58,261 nt of DNA from CAYNNP01 sp964398215 (GTDB lineage: Bacteria; Planctomycetota; Planctomycetia; Pirellulales; Pirellulaceae), in contig CAYNNP010000011.1 in NCBI GenBank assembly GCA_964398215.1, positions 1 through 58,261 on the forward strand, written 5' to 3'. The notes under the pieces are model-generated. The model was not told the origin of the DNA and searched no databases. It saw only the letters and a list, made by a program, of their open reading frames with translations. Positions 1 to 8,154 of this stretch are shown piece after piece (position 1 is the stretch's first letter; each line of letters begins with the position of its first letter). The translations under genes and the position numbers were made by a program.

Positions 1-1
1 C

Positions 2-26
2 CTTCAGGCGGAAATTCCGGCTGAAG
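2..26. repeat. Short palindromic intergenic repeat
   Basis: Two 10-nt arms (2-11 and 17-26) are complementary at 9 of 10 positions around a 5-nt AAATT loop. It lies in non-coding DNA with other short inverted repeats, so it is most likely a dispersed intergenic element. No gene is visible in it. The palindrome is seen directly; its dispersed nature is inferred. Confidence 0.5.
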
Positions 27-104
27 CCGGTACTACAAACTAATAGGCCAACGGTCTAGCACTCGATCTGCTTTCACCGCAGCAAAGTGTTTTTCGCTTT
101 CTTA

Positions 105-225
105 TCCGCGTCTATCTGTGTTCATCCGTGGTTCCTTTTAATCTGCCAGCGTCCTCTCCGGCTACCGCATCCGACGCCGATGGGATTTTTGAATAGAACC
201 GCAGATGAACACAGATAGACACGGA
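105..225. repeat. Inverted pair of a 30-nt intergenic repeat
   Basis: The 30 nt at 105-134 reappear as the reverse complement at 196-225 with 3 mismatches (27/30). Both copies contain the core CTATCTGTGTTCATC. The 61 nt between them show no open frame of note. I recall this core as a frequent intergenic sequence in Planctomycetota and Verrucomicrobiota, which is memory and not a search result. The pair could fold as a long hairpin or be two independent insertions in opposite orientation. Confidence 0.6.
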
Positions 226-240
226 TGGGACGTTCGGTTC

Positions 241-269
241 ATGTGGTTTGCCGAAAGTCTTGACGACTT
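241..269. repeat. Dispersed palindromic repeat, copy 1
   Basis: This 29-nt stretch matches 46238-46266 at 27 of 29 positions and shares its palindromic core, CGAAAGTC (252-259) then GACTT (265-269), with the copy at 398-420. The right arm is cut short here compared with that copy. The three copies, one of them 46 kb away, show that it is a dispersed intergenic element. Confidence 0.6.
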
Positions 270-297
270 GTTGAATAGTTGCGTGGCATATTTTTAT

Positions 298-370
298 GAG
301 CCGATGGGCGATAGCCCCGGTTATTGACGGGCTGTTTGCGTTCGAAACCGGGGCTATCGCCCTGCGGCTC
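298..370. repeat. 25-bp near-perfect inverted repeat downstream of the M48 gene
   Basis: Arms 298-322 and 346-370 are reverse complements at 23 of 25 positions around a 23-nt loop. The inner 17 bp (GGGCGATAGCCCCGGTT) pair perfectly. It lies 83 nt beyond the stop of the minus-strand M48 protease gene, so it could act as a terminator or mRNA stabiliser, but no T-run follows on the minus strand. I recall similar GC-rich stems in other planctomycete genomes, so a REP-like dispersed element is the likelier reading. Confidence 0.6.
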
Positions 371-397
371 AGGTGGTTTCGGAATCATGAGTGCATC

Positions 398-420
398 GCC
401 GAAAGTCTTGACGACTTTCG
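398..420. repeat. Dispersed palindromic repeat, copy 2
   Basis: This is the best-formed copy of the element also found at 241-269 and 46238-46266. It has perfect 8-bp arms CGAAAGTC (400-407) and GACTTTCG (413-420) around the loop TTGAC. It is 33 nt past the end of the M48 gene. A REP-like function is a guess from its structure. Confidence 0.6.
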
Positions 421-452
421 CTCCGGGAAATCAAATAAGGGGCATCGCTGAA

Positions 453-2387
453 CTAGCCCTTGATCGTATGGATCCATGGCGGAACTGGACAATCGACTAA
501 GTCAGCGATTCCTCGCAACATTTCCGCTTCGCTGACGCACACGTGGCCGTCTGCTGCGACTGTATGAGCACAAGCGTCGATCACACGTCCGCGTATTTTC
601 GCGGTCGCAGTGCCAAGTTCTTTGACGGCATTGTGCAGCGATTTGAGCGAACATTCCGACTCCGGTAAAAGGCGCACGTTCGTGTTTGGCAGACTCGCTT
701 TTCCTTGCGCAAACGAAGGCTCGATCCATTCTTCCGTGTGCCCAACTCGTGACATGACCGAAAGCAACACAGAAATATCTTGCTCGAGCCCTTTGAAATT
801 TCGATGTCGGATTCTTACTGGTTTGATCGTAACGAACTGAGGCTTCAGGTGTCGGATCAAAATCTGCGCCAGCGCCCATTCAAAAATTGAATACTCGTTG
901 TCGGCATCCGCGAGCGCTGCAAAGGCTCGCATGAATGATATGTACTGCGGCGTTGACATCATGCGAAGCGCCGGCAAGGTCATGTCCATCAAAGGCAGCC
1001 GAGCTTGATCGGGCAATTGTCCCGTGTATCGCCAAAGTTCTTCGCTCAAGTTGACCAATGGAGCTTTGCAAACAGTGCCAACCCCATCCAATTGACGTTT
1101 TCTAACCTGTGGATCTTTGTCCAGAAGCAATGCAAACACGACCGCGCGAGCAGAGTAGGCTTCGTGTGCCGCCGACACCAAAACCTCTGGCAAATCGGCG
1201 ATCAACTGGACGGCATAGTCACGATGCTGTTGCTCTGGAGCGCCAATATGTTCCATCGTGTCACGGACTTCTGCCACTGGAACCTCGACATTCGGCCCTG
1301 TTCCGCCAACAAATCCTGCAGCATTTTCGACAGTCCGTGATCCTGCTGCTTTCAACACATCGATCGGTGGGTACTGACCATCCCAACTGGGATCGATTTC
1401 AAGAATACGTTTGGCGAGCGGCGGATGAGTGGCTGTCAAATTCGATAGACCGGCAGCGAACCCGCTGGCAAAATACATGTGACTGGCGATCTCGGCACCT
1501 GGGTGGGCAATCTTTGCGCCGTGAGCAATTGAACCGATGGCTTTCAACGCGCCGCCGATTCCTTGTGGGTTACGTGTGAACTGAATCGCGCTCGCGTCGG
1601 CCAAGTACTCACGTTGCCGAGAAACAGCCGCTTTGATCAACCCGCCGATGAAGTGGCCGATGTATCCGATTGCAAACAGAGCAGCCCCCACAGCCAAGAT
1701 CAACAACACGGCTTGTCCGGAACTGTTTCCCGAATCATTGCTGCGCCGTGACCGACCGGTGTATTGCAGCGAACGCAGCAACATACTGCCGGCAATGTGC
1801 AGCACTAAGATGCCATTCAGAATCCCGATCAAGCGGATATTCATCCGCATGTCCCCATTCAAAATATGACTGAACTCGTGAGCAATCACGCCCTGAAGTT
1901 GATCGCGCGTTAAGTTTTCAACCGCGCCCCGGGTGACTCCAATCACTGCGTCGCTGGGTGAGTATCCTGCGGCGAATGCGTTGATGGAATCTTCTTCCAG
2001 CAGATAGACCGGTGGAACAGGAGTCCCAGATGCGATCGCCATTTCTTCAACAACATTCAGAACCCGCTGCTCGTGCAGTCCTTTCATCTCGGGGCTTAGC
2101 TGAACGCCACCGACCGAAACCGCCACGCTCATGCCACCGCCCATTCGCAGCCCGATGACTTTGAACACAGTCCCGATCACGATCATGGCCAGTGTCAACA
2201 AACCAACTGTCAACGCAGCGTTGGGAGCGAGCAATCGCGTTTTTGATTCCCCCAAAGCCTTAGCGCCAAAATACGTAGCGGTACTTGTGACGCCGACGAT
2301 CAGTATCACCGCAACCACAAACAGAACCACCAGCCGTGTCGTATTGCGCCGTGCGTCTGCTTGTCGTTCAAAAAAGTTTGTCGACAT
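453..2387 (-). CDS. M48 family membrane metallopeptidase (HtpX-like)
   Basis: A 644-residue zinc metalloprotease. Two N-terminal membrane segments (about 18-42 and 58-80) precede an M48 catalytic domain with the zinc motif HEFSH at 170-174 (E171 the expected catalytic base) and the downstream glutamate in the SRQREYLAD stretch. A further hydrophobic segment lies near 225-250. E. coli HtpX is about 290 residues; the extra C-terminal half (about 350-644) resembles nothing I can name and is probably cytosolic. It follows a lemA gene by 53 nt on the same strand. The LemA plus M48 pairing is common in bacteria and points to membrane-protein quality control. The ATG start has an AGG about 11 nt upstream. 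The family call is firm; the substrate is unknown. Confidence 0.9.
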   Translation of the reverse strand: MSTNFFERQADARRNTTRLVVLFVVAVILIVGVTSTATYFGAKALGESKTRLLAPNAALTVGLLTLAMIVIGTVFKVIGLRMGGGMSVAVSVGGVQLSPEMKGLHEQRVLNVVEEMAIASGTPVPPVYLLEEDSINAFAAGYSPSDAVIGVTRGAVENLTRDQLQGVIAHEFSHILNGDMRMNIRLIGILNGILVLHIAGSMLLRSLQYTGRSRRSNDSGNSSGQAVLLILAVGAALFAIGYIGHFIGGLIKAAVSRQREYLADASAIQFTRNPQGIGGALKAIGSIAHGAKIAHPGAEIASHMYFASGFAAGLSNLTATHPPLAKRILEIDPSWDGQYPPIDVLKAAGSRTVENAAGFVGGTGPNVEVPVAEVRDTMEHIGAPEQQHRDYAVQLIADLPEVLVSAAHEAYSARAVVFALLLDKDPQVRKRQLDGVGTVCKAPLVNLSEELWRYTGQLPDQARLPLMDMTLPALRMMSTPQYISFMRAFAALADADNEYSIFEWALAQILIRHLKPQFVTIKPVRIRHRNFKGLEQDISVLLSVMSRVGHTEEWIEPSFAQGKASLPNTNVRLLPESECSLKSLHNAVKELGTATAKIRGRVIDACAHTVAADGHVCVSEAEMLRGIADLVDCPVPPWIHTIKG

Positions 2388-2440
2388 ACTGTGCGTTGCC
2401 TAGAAATTACGTCGAAAGTTGATGTGCGCGACGGCAGGAT

Positions 2441-3055
2441 CTAGTCAAAAGAAACTTTAGGAGCTTCTGAGATTTCGGCAGTATCAAACTCCAGCAACTC
2501 ACGGTCGTAGGCATGGCCAAACGCTGACGCAAAGATGACTTGCGGAAACGACTGGCGATAGGTGTTGTAGCCGGTCACGGTGTCGTTATAGGCCTGCCGC
2601 GCGAAACCGATTTTGTTCTCTGTCGAAGTTATTTCTTCGGTCAGTTGCGCCATGTTCTGGTTGGCTTTCAAATCCGGGTAGGCTTCCGAAAGAGCAAACA
2701 GGCGACCGAGCGCCCCGTTCAACCCTTGCTCGGCGCCGACCATCATTGTGAGAGCTTCACTGTCGCCGGGATTTTTGGCTGCCCCCTGCAATCCTTGGAC
2801 AGCTTGGTTCCGTGCCTGAATCACAGCCTCCAACGTCTCACGCTCATGACCCATGTAAGCCTTGACGGTTTCCACAAGATTGGGAATCAAATCGTGACGC
2901 CGCTTCATTTGGACTTCGATTTGTGAAAACGAGTTGTCCGTTTGGTTGCCCATCGCGACAAGCTTGTTATAGATGCCAATTAGAAAAATGACCAAGCCGA
3001 TGCATACCACTGCCAGAAAGCCGAAAAGCAGCAGGAGGATTACTGTAATACCCAT
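2441..3055 (-). CDS. lemA: LemA family protein
   Basis: A 204-residue membrane-anchored protein of the LemA family. An N-terminal transmembrane helix (about 3-28) is followed by the conserved stretch around IYNKLVAMGNQTDNSFSQI and QMKRRHDLIPNLVETVKAY, typical of LemA, and a long helical region. Length matches the family (about 180-200). The ATG is preceded by an AAAGGA Shine-Dalgarno at a good distance, which fixes the start. It is the first gene of a pair with the M48 protease 53 nt downstream; LemA and HtpX-like genes often travel together. The biochemical role of LemA is not established. The upstream DNA holds a tandem 18-bp duplication that may be regulatory. Confidence 0.93.
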   Translation of the reverse strand: MGITVILLLLFGFLAVVCIGLVIFLIGIYNKLVAMGNQTDNSFSQIEVQMKRRHDLIPNLVETVKAYMGHERETLEAVIQARNQAVQGLQGAAKNPGDSEALTMMVGAEQGLNGALGRLFALSEAYPDLKANQNMAQLTEEITSTENKIGFARQAYNDTVTGYNTYRQSFPQVIFASAFGHAYDRELLEFDTAEISEAPKVSFD

Positions 3056-3540
3056 TCAAATTTCCTTTTGTGAAGCCGGCGGAAGCGACCGCGAGAACTG
3101 TACGAACAAACGCGTCTGTACGAACAAACGCGTTTCGTTGGCTGGTTTATACCATTTGTTACAGGCTTGAAACGGGGCCTGACCGGGCGCGCGACCGTAA
3201 TTTTGCGAATCCAATTTTTTCAGATTCCGTATCGTGCATCGTCACAGACGAAACCAACCACGCAACCTTGGGTGGATACGCGTCCATGGTGACGTGAATA
3301 AGAACCGATGACGGGCAGAATGTCCATCCTAGATTGGCTCCGACGGGCTTGGTAGAGAAGCGGGCAGATTATTGGCCAGCCATTCGGTCGCCAAAATTGG
3401 CCCAGTAGATTCTGGCTAAAGATTGCCAATCTATCGCTGTCTCAGCAAAAGTTGTACTGCTTTTTTTACTGTGGACCACACGCTGTTTTGGTCAATTAGC
3501 ACATCTGCACAAACGAATCGAACAGCTCAGGCTAAGCGTT
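3056..3540. other. Intergenic region upstream of lemA
   Basis: 485 nt between the 3' end of the M50-HlyD gene and the lemA start. It contains the tandem 18-bp repeat described separately. The frames inside it are short and show no family resemblance. It should hold the lemA promoter, but I cannot point to a convincing -35/-10 pair, and I see no clear intrinsic terminator for the large upstream operon. Confidence 0.5.
3098..3133. repeat. Perfect tandem duplication of 18 bp upstream of lemA
   Basis: Positions 3098-3115 and 3116-3133 are identical (CTGTACGAACAAACGCGT twice), 43 nt upstream of the lemA start codon. Each unit ends in ACGCGT. The spacing of about 1.7 helical turns and the position would fit a pair of regulator sites or part of the 5' leader. 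It could also be a slippage duplication without function. Confidence 0.7.
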
Positions 3541-5739
3541 TCATTGGTTCTGAATGGTCTCAAGCATTTGTGAAATCCAACTTCGTGTCGCTACGACGAC
3601 ATGCTCGCCGATGGTTCTGTCATAGTGGTTCAGTTGAACGTTTCCGACTATTCCGGCACGCAGCCCCAAGGCGTCTGACTCGCTTACGCGGAACTCACCG
3701 TCAAATCGCGAGGCTACTAACTCAAATGAATCTTCACTGGAAAGGCGTCCTTTACTGCTCGACTCAGTGCGCGGGCGTACAGCTAGACTTCCACCGTTAT
3801 GAGACGCCAACCGAACGTCAGCAGTCAGGGTCGCGGTGGGTTTAACACTATTTAAGATTCCTGCCACCCGGCCAAGTCCATGTTGAGGAACAAAAACCAC
3901 TTTGTGTGCTTGGTGCGATCTGAACGACTCGAAGTGATCTTGGCTGACAGACAACGCAATTGTTTTGCTCTTTTCATCAACGATCTGCAAAAGGCTTTGT
4001 CCAGAAGAGACAAATTGGCCGGGCAATGTCTCTAGATCATCGGCGGCGACTATTCCATCGGCGGTGGCAATCAGTTTCAACGAATCAAGTTTGTTGATCA
4101 ATTCGACAATCTGTTCTTCGATTGACTGGCGGGAGGCGTTCTCTGACTGATAGGCCGCGACTTCTCGATTCTGATGAAAAGTTCGGCTGTGAATCAGTGA
4201 TTTTTCTCGCTCCAATTCAAGCTCAAGTAAACGAGATTCAAGCTCGTGGTTTTCAAGTTCTACAAGCAAATCGCCCTGTTTGACGATTTGACCAGCCACG
4301 ACATGAATGGCTTTAACAAAACCGGCAGCGTCAGCGCGAACAACAGTCGGTGTTTTGTATTCGACAACCGCGGGTGCTGAAACTTGAATCGGCCAAGGCA
4401 AGTAAACCACCCCCAGCAAGATTGCTGCGGCAACAGGAACCGTGACCATCGAGAGCCATTTGAAATTGGGTTTGCTGCTCACCGATGGATCTTTCCACTG
4501 CGACACGAATCGCCAGAGGGGAGTGCCCAACCACAGAACCACTCCGACCAACGCAAACACCAAACCAAAACCATAAAACAGTGCTGATGCCAACACGGTC
4601 AGCGAAATGCAAATTAGGATTCTCCACACCAACGCGGCAGCTCCATAGAGGCGAATGATCGCGCTTCGTTGAAGCGGTTCTGAATCCGACGTTCCCTTCA
4701 TCCCCAAGACGAACCGACGCCCAAGTCCGTTTACAAACTGCTGGCCTTTCTGATACAGGTTGGGAATTTCGCAGAAATCAGAAAACATGTAATAGCCATC
4801 GAAACGCATCAGGAAGTTGGCGTTGAACAATACGGTTGTCAAACTTCCTAGCAACATGATGTTGAACAGGTGGTATTTTATGACCGGATCATGGCTCATG
4901 CTCCAGGCAATCGCCGCCAATGCTGCGATGAAGACCTCGACATACATACCAGCTGCTGCGACAGCCATCCGTTTCCATTTGGAAGGAAAGCTCCAGCAAG
5001 AAGTCACATCGACATAGGGCATCGGTATGAAAAGGATAAACACGATTCCTGTTTCTTTCACGTGGCCACCGAAACGATGGCAAAACAGACCGTGCGCCAA
5101 TTCGTGTACGGCCTTTAAGCCAACCAACGTTGCCAGCATCCATATCCAAGCGTCGCCAGTGAACAAACCCTGCGCCGCACTGACCAATTCATCAGGCTGC
5201 TGAAAGATGCGAATCGACGCAAACGCAACTACGCCGATCCAAATTGCGAGAAACGGAATCGAACAGATCCAACCGAGCAGCGGCGCGATGGATTTGATGA
5301 AAGCGTGCGGACTGCCCAGCGGCAGTCGTATGAACATCGGATTGACTTGAGAAACAATTTTCTGCCGCGACCGGCTCTCGACTTGCTCGATCAATTGTCC
5401 CGAATTCGTCAGCAAGTTTCCTGATTGATCAACCGCATTGGCAAGCCCCGATTCAAGCAGCCAATGACTAATTCGAGTTGCATCACGAATTGTGAGCGCA
5501 TTGTTTCCCAACTGATCAGCCGTGGCTTCGATCGCTTGTTGCAGATTCGATTTTCCATCGAGCACCGAAAGGAAAGCGTACTCGGGGATTCCAATTTGGT
5601 AATAGTTGGATGATGTTTCGTCATGAACAACGTAACAACGACTCTCACCATGTTCTTGAAGCTCAAAACCGAGTCCATCTCGCAGTTTTAGCTGCAAGTT
5701 GGCCAAGTCAGTTGACTCATTGTGGTTGTCCGATTCCAT
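3541..5739 (-). CDS. PqqD-like / M50 metalloprotease / HlyD fusion membrane protein
   Basis: A 732-residue polytopic protein. Residues about 20-105 resemble the small PqqD-like module often found at the start of M50 efflux proteins. Membrane segments follow, with the site-2-protease motif HELAH at 212-216 and a later FDGY corresponding to the M50 third-motif aspartate. After more membrane helices, the C-terminal third (about 430-720) is a HlyD-type adaptor with a lipoyl-like hairpin, a short coiled coil and a barrel. Such M50-HlyD proteins are annotated as putative peptide zinc metalloproteases near peptide exporters. It is the last gene of the seven-gene run, 42 nt after the GAF-HlyD gene. 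A role as inner-membrane part or processing protease of the exporter is inferred. No intrinsic terminator is clear beyond it. Confidence 0.85.
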   Translation of the reverse strand: MESDNHNESTDLANLQLKLRDGLGFELQEHGESRCYVVHDETSSNYYQIGIPEYAFLSVLDGKSNLQQAIEATADQLGNNALTIRDATRISHWLLESGLANAVDQSGNLLTNSGQLIEQVESRSRQKIVSQVNPMFIRLPLGSPHAFIKSIAPLLGWICSIPFLAIWIGVVAFASIRIFQQPDELVSAAQGLFTGDAWIWMLATLVGLKAVHELAHGLFCHRFGGHVKETGIVFILFIPMPYVDVTSCWSFPSKWKRMAVAAAGMYVEVFIAALAAIAWSMSHDPVIKYHLFNIMLLGSLTTVLFNANFLMRFDGYYMFSDFCEIPNLYQKGQQFVNGLGRRFVLGMKGTSDSEPLQRSAIIRLYGAAALVWRILICISLTVLASALFYGFGLVFALVGVVLWLGTPLWRFVSQWKDPSVSSKPNFKWLSMVTVPVAAAILLGVVYLPWPIQVSAPAVVEYKTPTVVRADAAGFVKAIHVVAGQIVKQGDLLVELENHELESRLLELELEREKSLIHSRTFHQNREVAAYQSENASRQSIEEQIVELINKLDSLKLIATADGIVAADDLETLPGQFVSSGQSLLQIVDEKSKTIALSVSQDHFESFRSHQAHKVVFVPQHGLGRVAGILNSVKPTATLTADVRLASHNGGSLAVRPRTESSSKGRLSSEDSFELVASRFDGEFRVSESDALGLRAGIVGNVQLNHYDRTIGEHVVVATRSWISQMLETIQNQ

Positions 5740-5781
5740 GACGTCTCTGATTCAATGGGCGACTTTATATGACCTACGACA

Positions 5782-7749
5782 CTACCTGAAAATCTTGTAA
5801 ACCCGTTCGGCAGGTCGATGAAACAAAACCCAGCCAAGCGACCTTGATCCAGCCGTGATTTTGGCTCGCCCTTGCATGCCTGGCCGGAGTAGACGGGCTG
5901 AATTGTCGATCTCAATTTCCGAAACAAACACGTTCTTGTTGTCGCGAACTTCGGAGGCTGGCCGGATCAGTTCGATCTTTCCGTCAATCGGTTCAAATGG
6001 AGCTCCATCAAGTACGACGGTGGCCTCTTGTTCTACGTCGATGTAAGCGATGTCGGATTCAGGCACGTTGAGTTCCATTCGAAGGGCATCCAGTGGAGCG
6101 ACTTCGATCAGCACATCGCCTGTTCGCACAGGTGCACCTTCGGCGTCTTCTAATTCGCCTTGCAGAACAATCCCGTCAACTGTGCTTTTGATTTCCAGGT
6201 TCTTCTTCTTGAAGTTGACCAGATCAATTTTGGCATTCAGTTGTTCAATCTCCAGTTCCGAGATTTGGGTTGCCGCAGCATCACGAGCCGAACGGTTCAC
6301 GTCGCGTTTTTTCTTGGCGGTTTCTCGCTGCGCGTGCAAGTCGGACATTTGCAAAATCAATTCACGGTCATCCATTTTGGCAATTACTTGACCGGCGGTT
6401 ACCAAGTCGCCTGGTTTCACAAAAGACTCTAAAAGTATGCCGTCATGCGGCGCCACTGCGAATCTGCGCACGGTCGGCTGGAGCTGACAATCACACGCAA
6501 CGCGGTGCGAAACGGGAATCATCATTACCAAGGCGACGATCGCAAAAGCTGCCATCGCCAGTCGCCCGACACTGCCACCAAAGAAACGATGGATTTGGGA
6601 TCCAAGCCTGGTGATCGCTCCGAGAGAAGCTTGCTTGTTCGCATACAACACGTCGGCCAGGAAGCTACTTGTAACCTTTGCAAATTTTACCAATTGCTCG
6701 TGTTGATGAGCCTTGTTTGGCAGTACGCAGAGCCAAGCTCCAATCGTTTTGCCTTCCGTCGTTTTCAAGGGCGAGCTGACGATTCTACTTTCCGGGTTCA
6801 TCTCAACCAGTTGACGGTGAGCGAGCTTCAAACTTTGACTGTCGTTGCCAATGGTTGGAATGGTTGTCACTTCTCCGCGAACCAAGGTTTCATTCAGGAC
6901 AGATTGCAGTCGTCGAGTTTGCTTTCCCCCCAAATCAATTTCTGCAACGCCGGAAACCGATTGAATTCTTGTGCGACAGCTGTTCTCACGGCTTACGTAA
7001 CCGATGGCGACCAACGGCGAATTCAGAAACGTGGCCAGTTCGTTAGTCGCTACGATCGCAGCGGCACGATAGCCGTGGGAGTTGATGACTTTCGACATTA
7101 ACTCCGCGATTGCGGTTGTTGAGTCAACCTGCCAATCGAGTGCGTTTGTCTGATTCTGTGCATAGCGCTGGCTAAGCGTTGCCGCGACCATCTGCGTGAT
7201 CAGTAAAAATGGCTCGGGTGCTTCATTACCAAGGTTCAAAGCAACGCAGAGGCATTCGTTGGCGATGACCTTGCCTTCGCTGGTTGCAAAAACCGGAGCC
7301 GCAATGACGGTTAACTCACCATCATTCGTTATTTTAGCGCGTCCATTCTCAATCGCGACTCCTACCGACGGCAACAGGGATGAATGATGGATACCAAGTT
7401 GCTGTTGTGCGATCGAGCTGTGTTCGGCTCTACAAGTGATCTGGCCTTCAGGGTTTCGTTCAAAATGGCCACACCAAATCGCGTTGGTTAATCGAGATGT
7501 AATTGCGACAAACTTGGCGACCAGTTCAAAGTCGCTGGACGTTGAAGCGAGCAACGTTTGCAGTTGAAACTGAATGTTGTCCAGCGAGTTCGGCTCGGTG
7601 TGCGAGCTCGCGTGTGAACGGGAGGCTGGGGCGCTGCCCGCTGGGCTCCGCTTATTGCGACGCTTGCGCACAGAAGCGGTGCTTACAGTTGCATCGCCAG
7701 CCTTACCCTGTGCTGGTAGAAACGACGGTCGGTTGATAGGTGTTCGCAT
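5782..7749 (-). CDS. GAF-GAF-TM-HlyD fusion: membrane-fusion adaptor with cytosolic sensor domains
   Basis: A 655-residue protein. A low-complexity start (1-55) is followed by two GAF-like modules (about 70-195 and 210-370), one transmembrane helix (about 396-412), then a periplasmic HlyD-type adaptor: first lipoyl half about 425-462, coiled coil about 463-520, second lipoyl half and beta-barrel to the end. HlyD proteins bridge inner-membrane transporters to TolC. The large N-terminal sensory part is unusual, since adaptors normally have only a short cytosolic tail, and it suggests that export is gated by a ligand or partner. An AAAGG Shine-Dalgarno lies just before the ATG. The gene starts 40 nt after the DUF3467-like gene and ends 42 nt before the M50-HlyD gene. 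The HlyD part is firm; the GAF assignment is by pattern only. Confidence 0.85.
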   Translation of the reverse strand: MRTPINRPSFLPAQGKAGDATVSTASVRKRRNKRSPAGSAPASRSHASSHTEPNSLDNIQFQLQTLLASTSSDFELVAKFVAITSRLTNAIWCGHFERNPEGQITCRAEHSSIAQQQLGIHHSSLLPSVGVAIENGRAKITNDGELTVIAAPVFATSEGKVIANECLCVALNLGNEAPEPFLLITQMVAATLSQRYAQNQTNALDWQVDSTTAIAELMSKVINSHGYRAAAIVATNELATFLNSPLVAIGYVSRENSCRTRIQSVSGVAEIDLGGKQTRRLQSVLNETLVRGEVTTIPTIGNDSQSLKLAHRQLVEMNPESRIVSSPLKTTEGKTIGAWLCVLPNKAHQHEQLVKFAKVTSSFLADVLYANKQASLGAITRLGSQIHRFFGGSVGRLAMAAFAIVALVMMIPVSHRVACDCQLQPTVRRFAVAPHDGILLESFVKPGDLVTAGQVIAKMDDRELILQMSDLHAQRETAKKKRDVNRSARDAAATQISELEIEQLNAKIDLVNFKKKNLEIKSTVDGIVLQGELEDAEGAPVRTGDVLIEVAPLDALRMELNVPESDIAYIDVEQEATVVLDGAPFEPIDGKIELIRPASEVRDNKNVFVSEIEIDNSARLLRPGMQGRAKITAGSRSLGWVLFHRPAERVYKIFR

Positions 7750-7789
7750 GTTAGCCTTTCAATGTCGCGATAAAAACCTGCTGCAATTT

Positions 7790-8104
7790 TTACTGGGTCA
7801 TTTGCGGCAACGAAGCTTGCGGAACCGTTGGAATATTGGCTCCCATTTTCGGTTTTGCTTTCCCGGACTGCTGACGCTTTGCTGCCACGACCCGATTCAA
7901 CACCGAGGCAAGTCGCTCCACCGTTGACCAAGGCAATGCGATGCGAGATTGAATTGGCAACGTTTTCGTTTGGCTTTCATTAAGCAGTCCTGACGAGAGA
8001 TCCAATAGCACCTCTTCGTTCCCTGGGCTAACCAGGAATTGAGTGATGTACGAAATCTCAGATTGGTCATAGCGAATCGAAAAATTCTTTTGTTGGTCGG
8101 TCAT
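7790..8104 (-). CDS. DUF3467-like small protein
   Basis: A 104-residue soluble protein. The first 75 residues (SIRYDQSEISYITQFLVSP, then EVLLDLSSG and SRIALPWSTVERLASVLNRV) follow the pattern of DUF3467: a strand ending in D-[LF], then an R-[IV]-x-L/T-P segment and a helix. The tail after about 78 is rich in Lys, Gln and Pro. The ATG has a clear AAAGGA Shine-Dalgarno. It sits inside the export-like operon, 50 nt after the HlyD adaptor gene and 40 nt before the GAF-HlyD gene. The function of DUF3467 is not known to me; from its place here a chaperone-like or regulatory role in export is possible. The family match is by eye. Confidence 0.75.
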   Translation of the reverse strand: MTDQQKNFSIRYDQSEISYITQFLVSPGNEEVLLDLSSGLLNESQTKTLPIQSRIALPWSTVERLASVLNRVVAAKRQQSGKAKPKMGANIPTVPQASLPQMTQ

Positions 8105-8154
8105 GGTTGTCCTTTATTAAAGTGTTTATGTTCAGTTAGTTCAGCGGCTGTCCG

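Noticed and set aside
3420..3480. Possible intrinsic terminator after the M50-HlyD gene
   Set aside because: There is a T-run near 3462-3470, but no adequate stem could be formed beside it on the relevant strand.
6445..7101. 218-residue plus-strand frame over the GAF-HlyD gene
   Set aside because: Antisense to a supported gene, with no family pattern.
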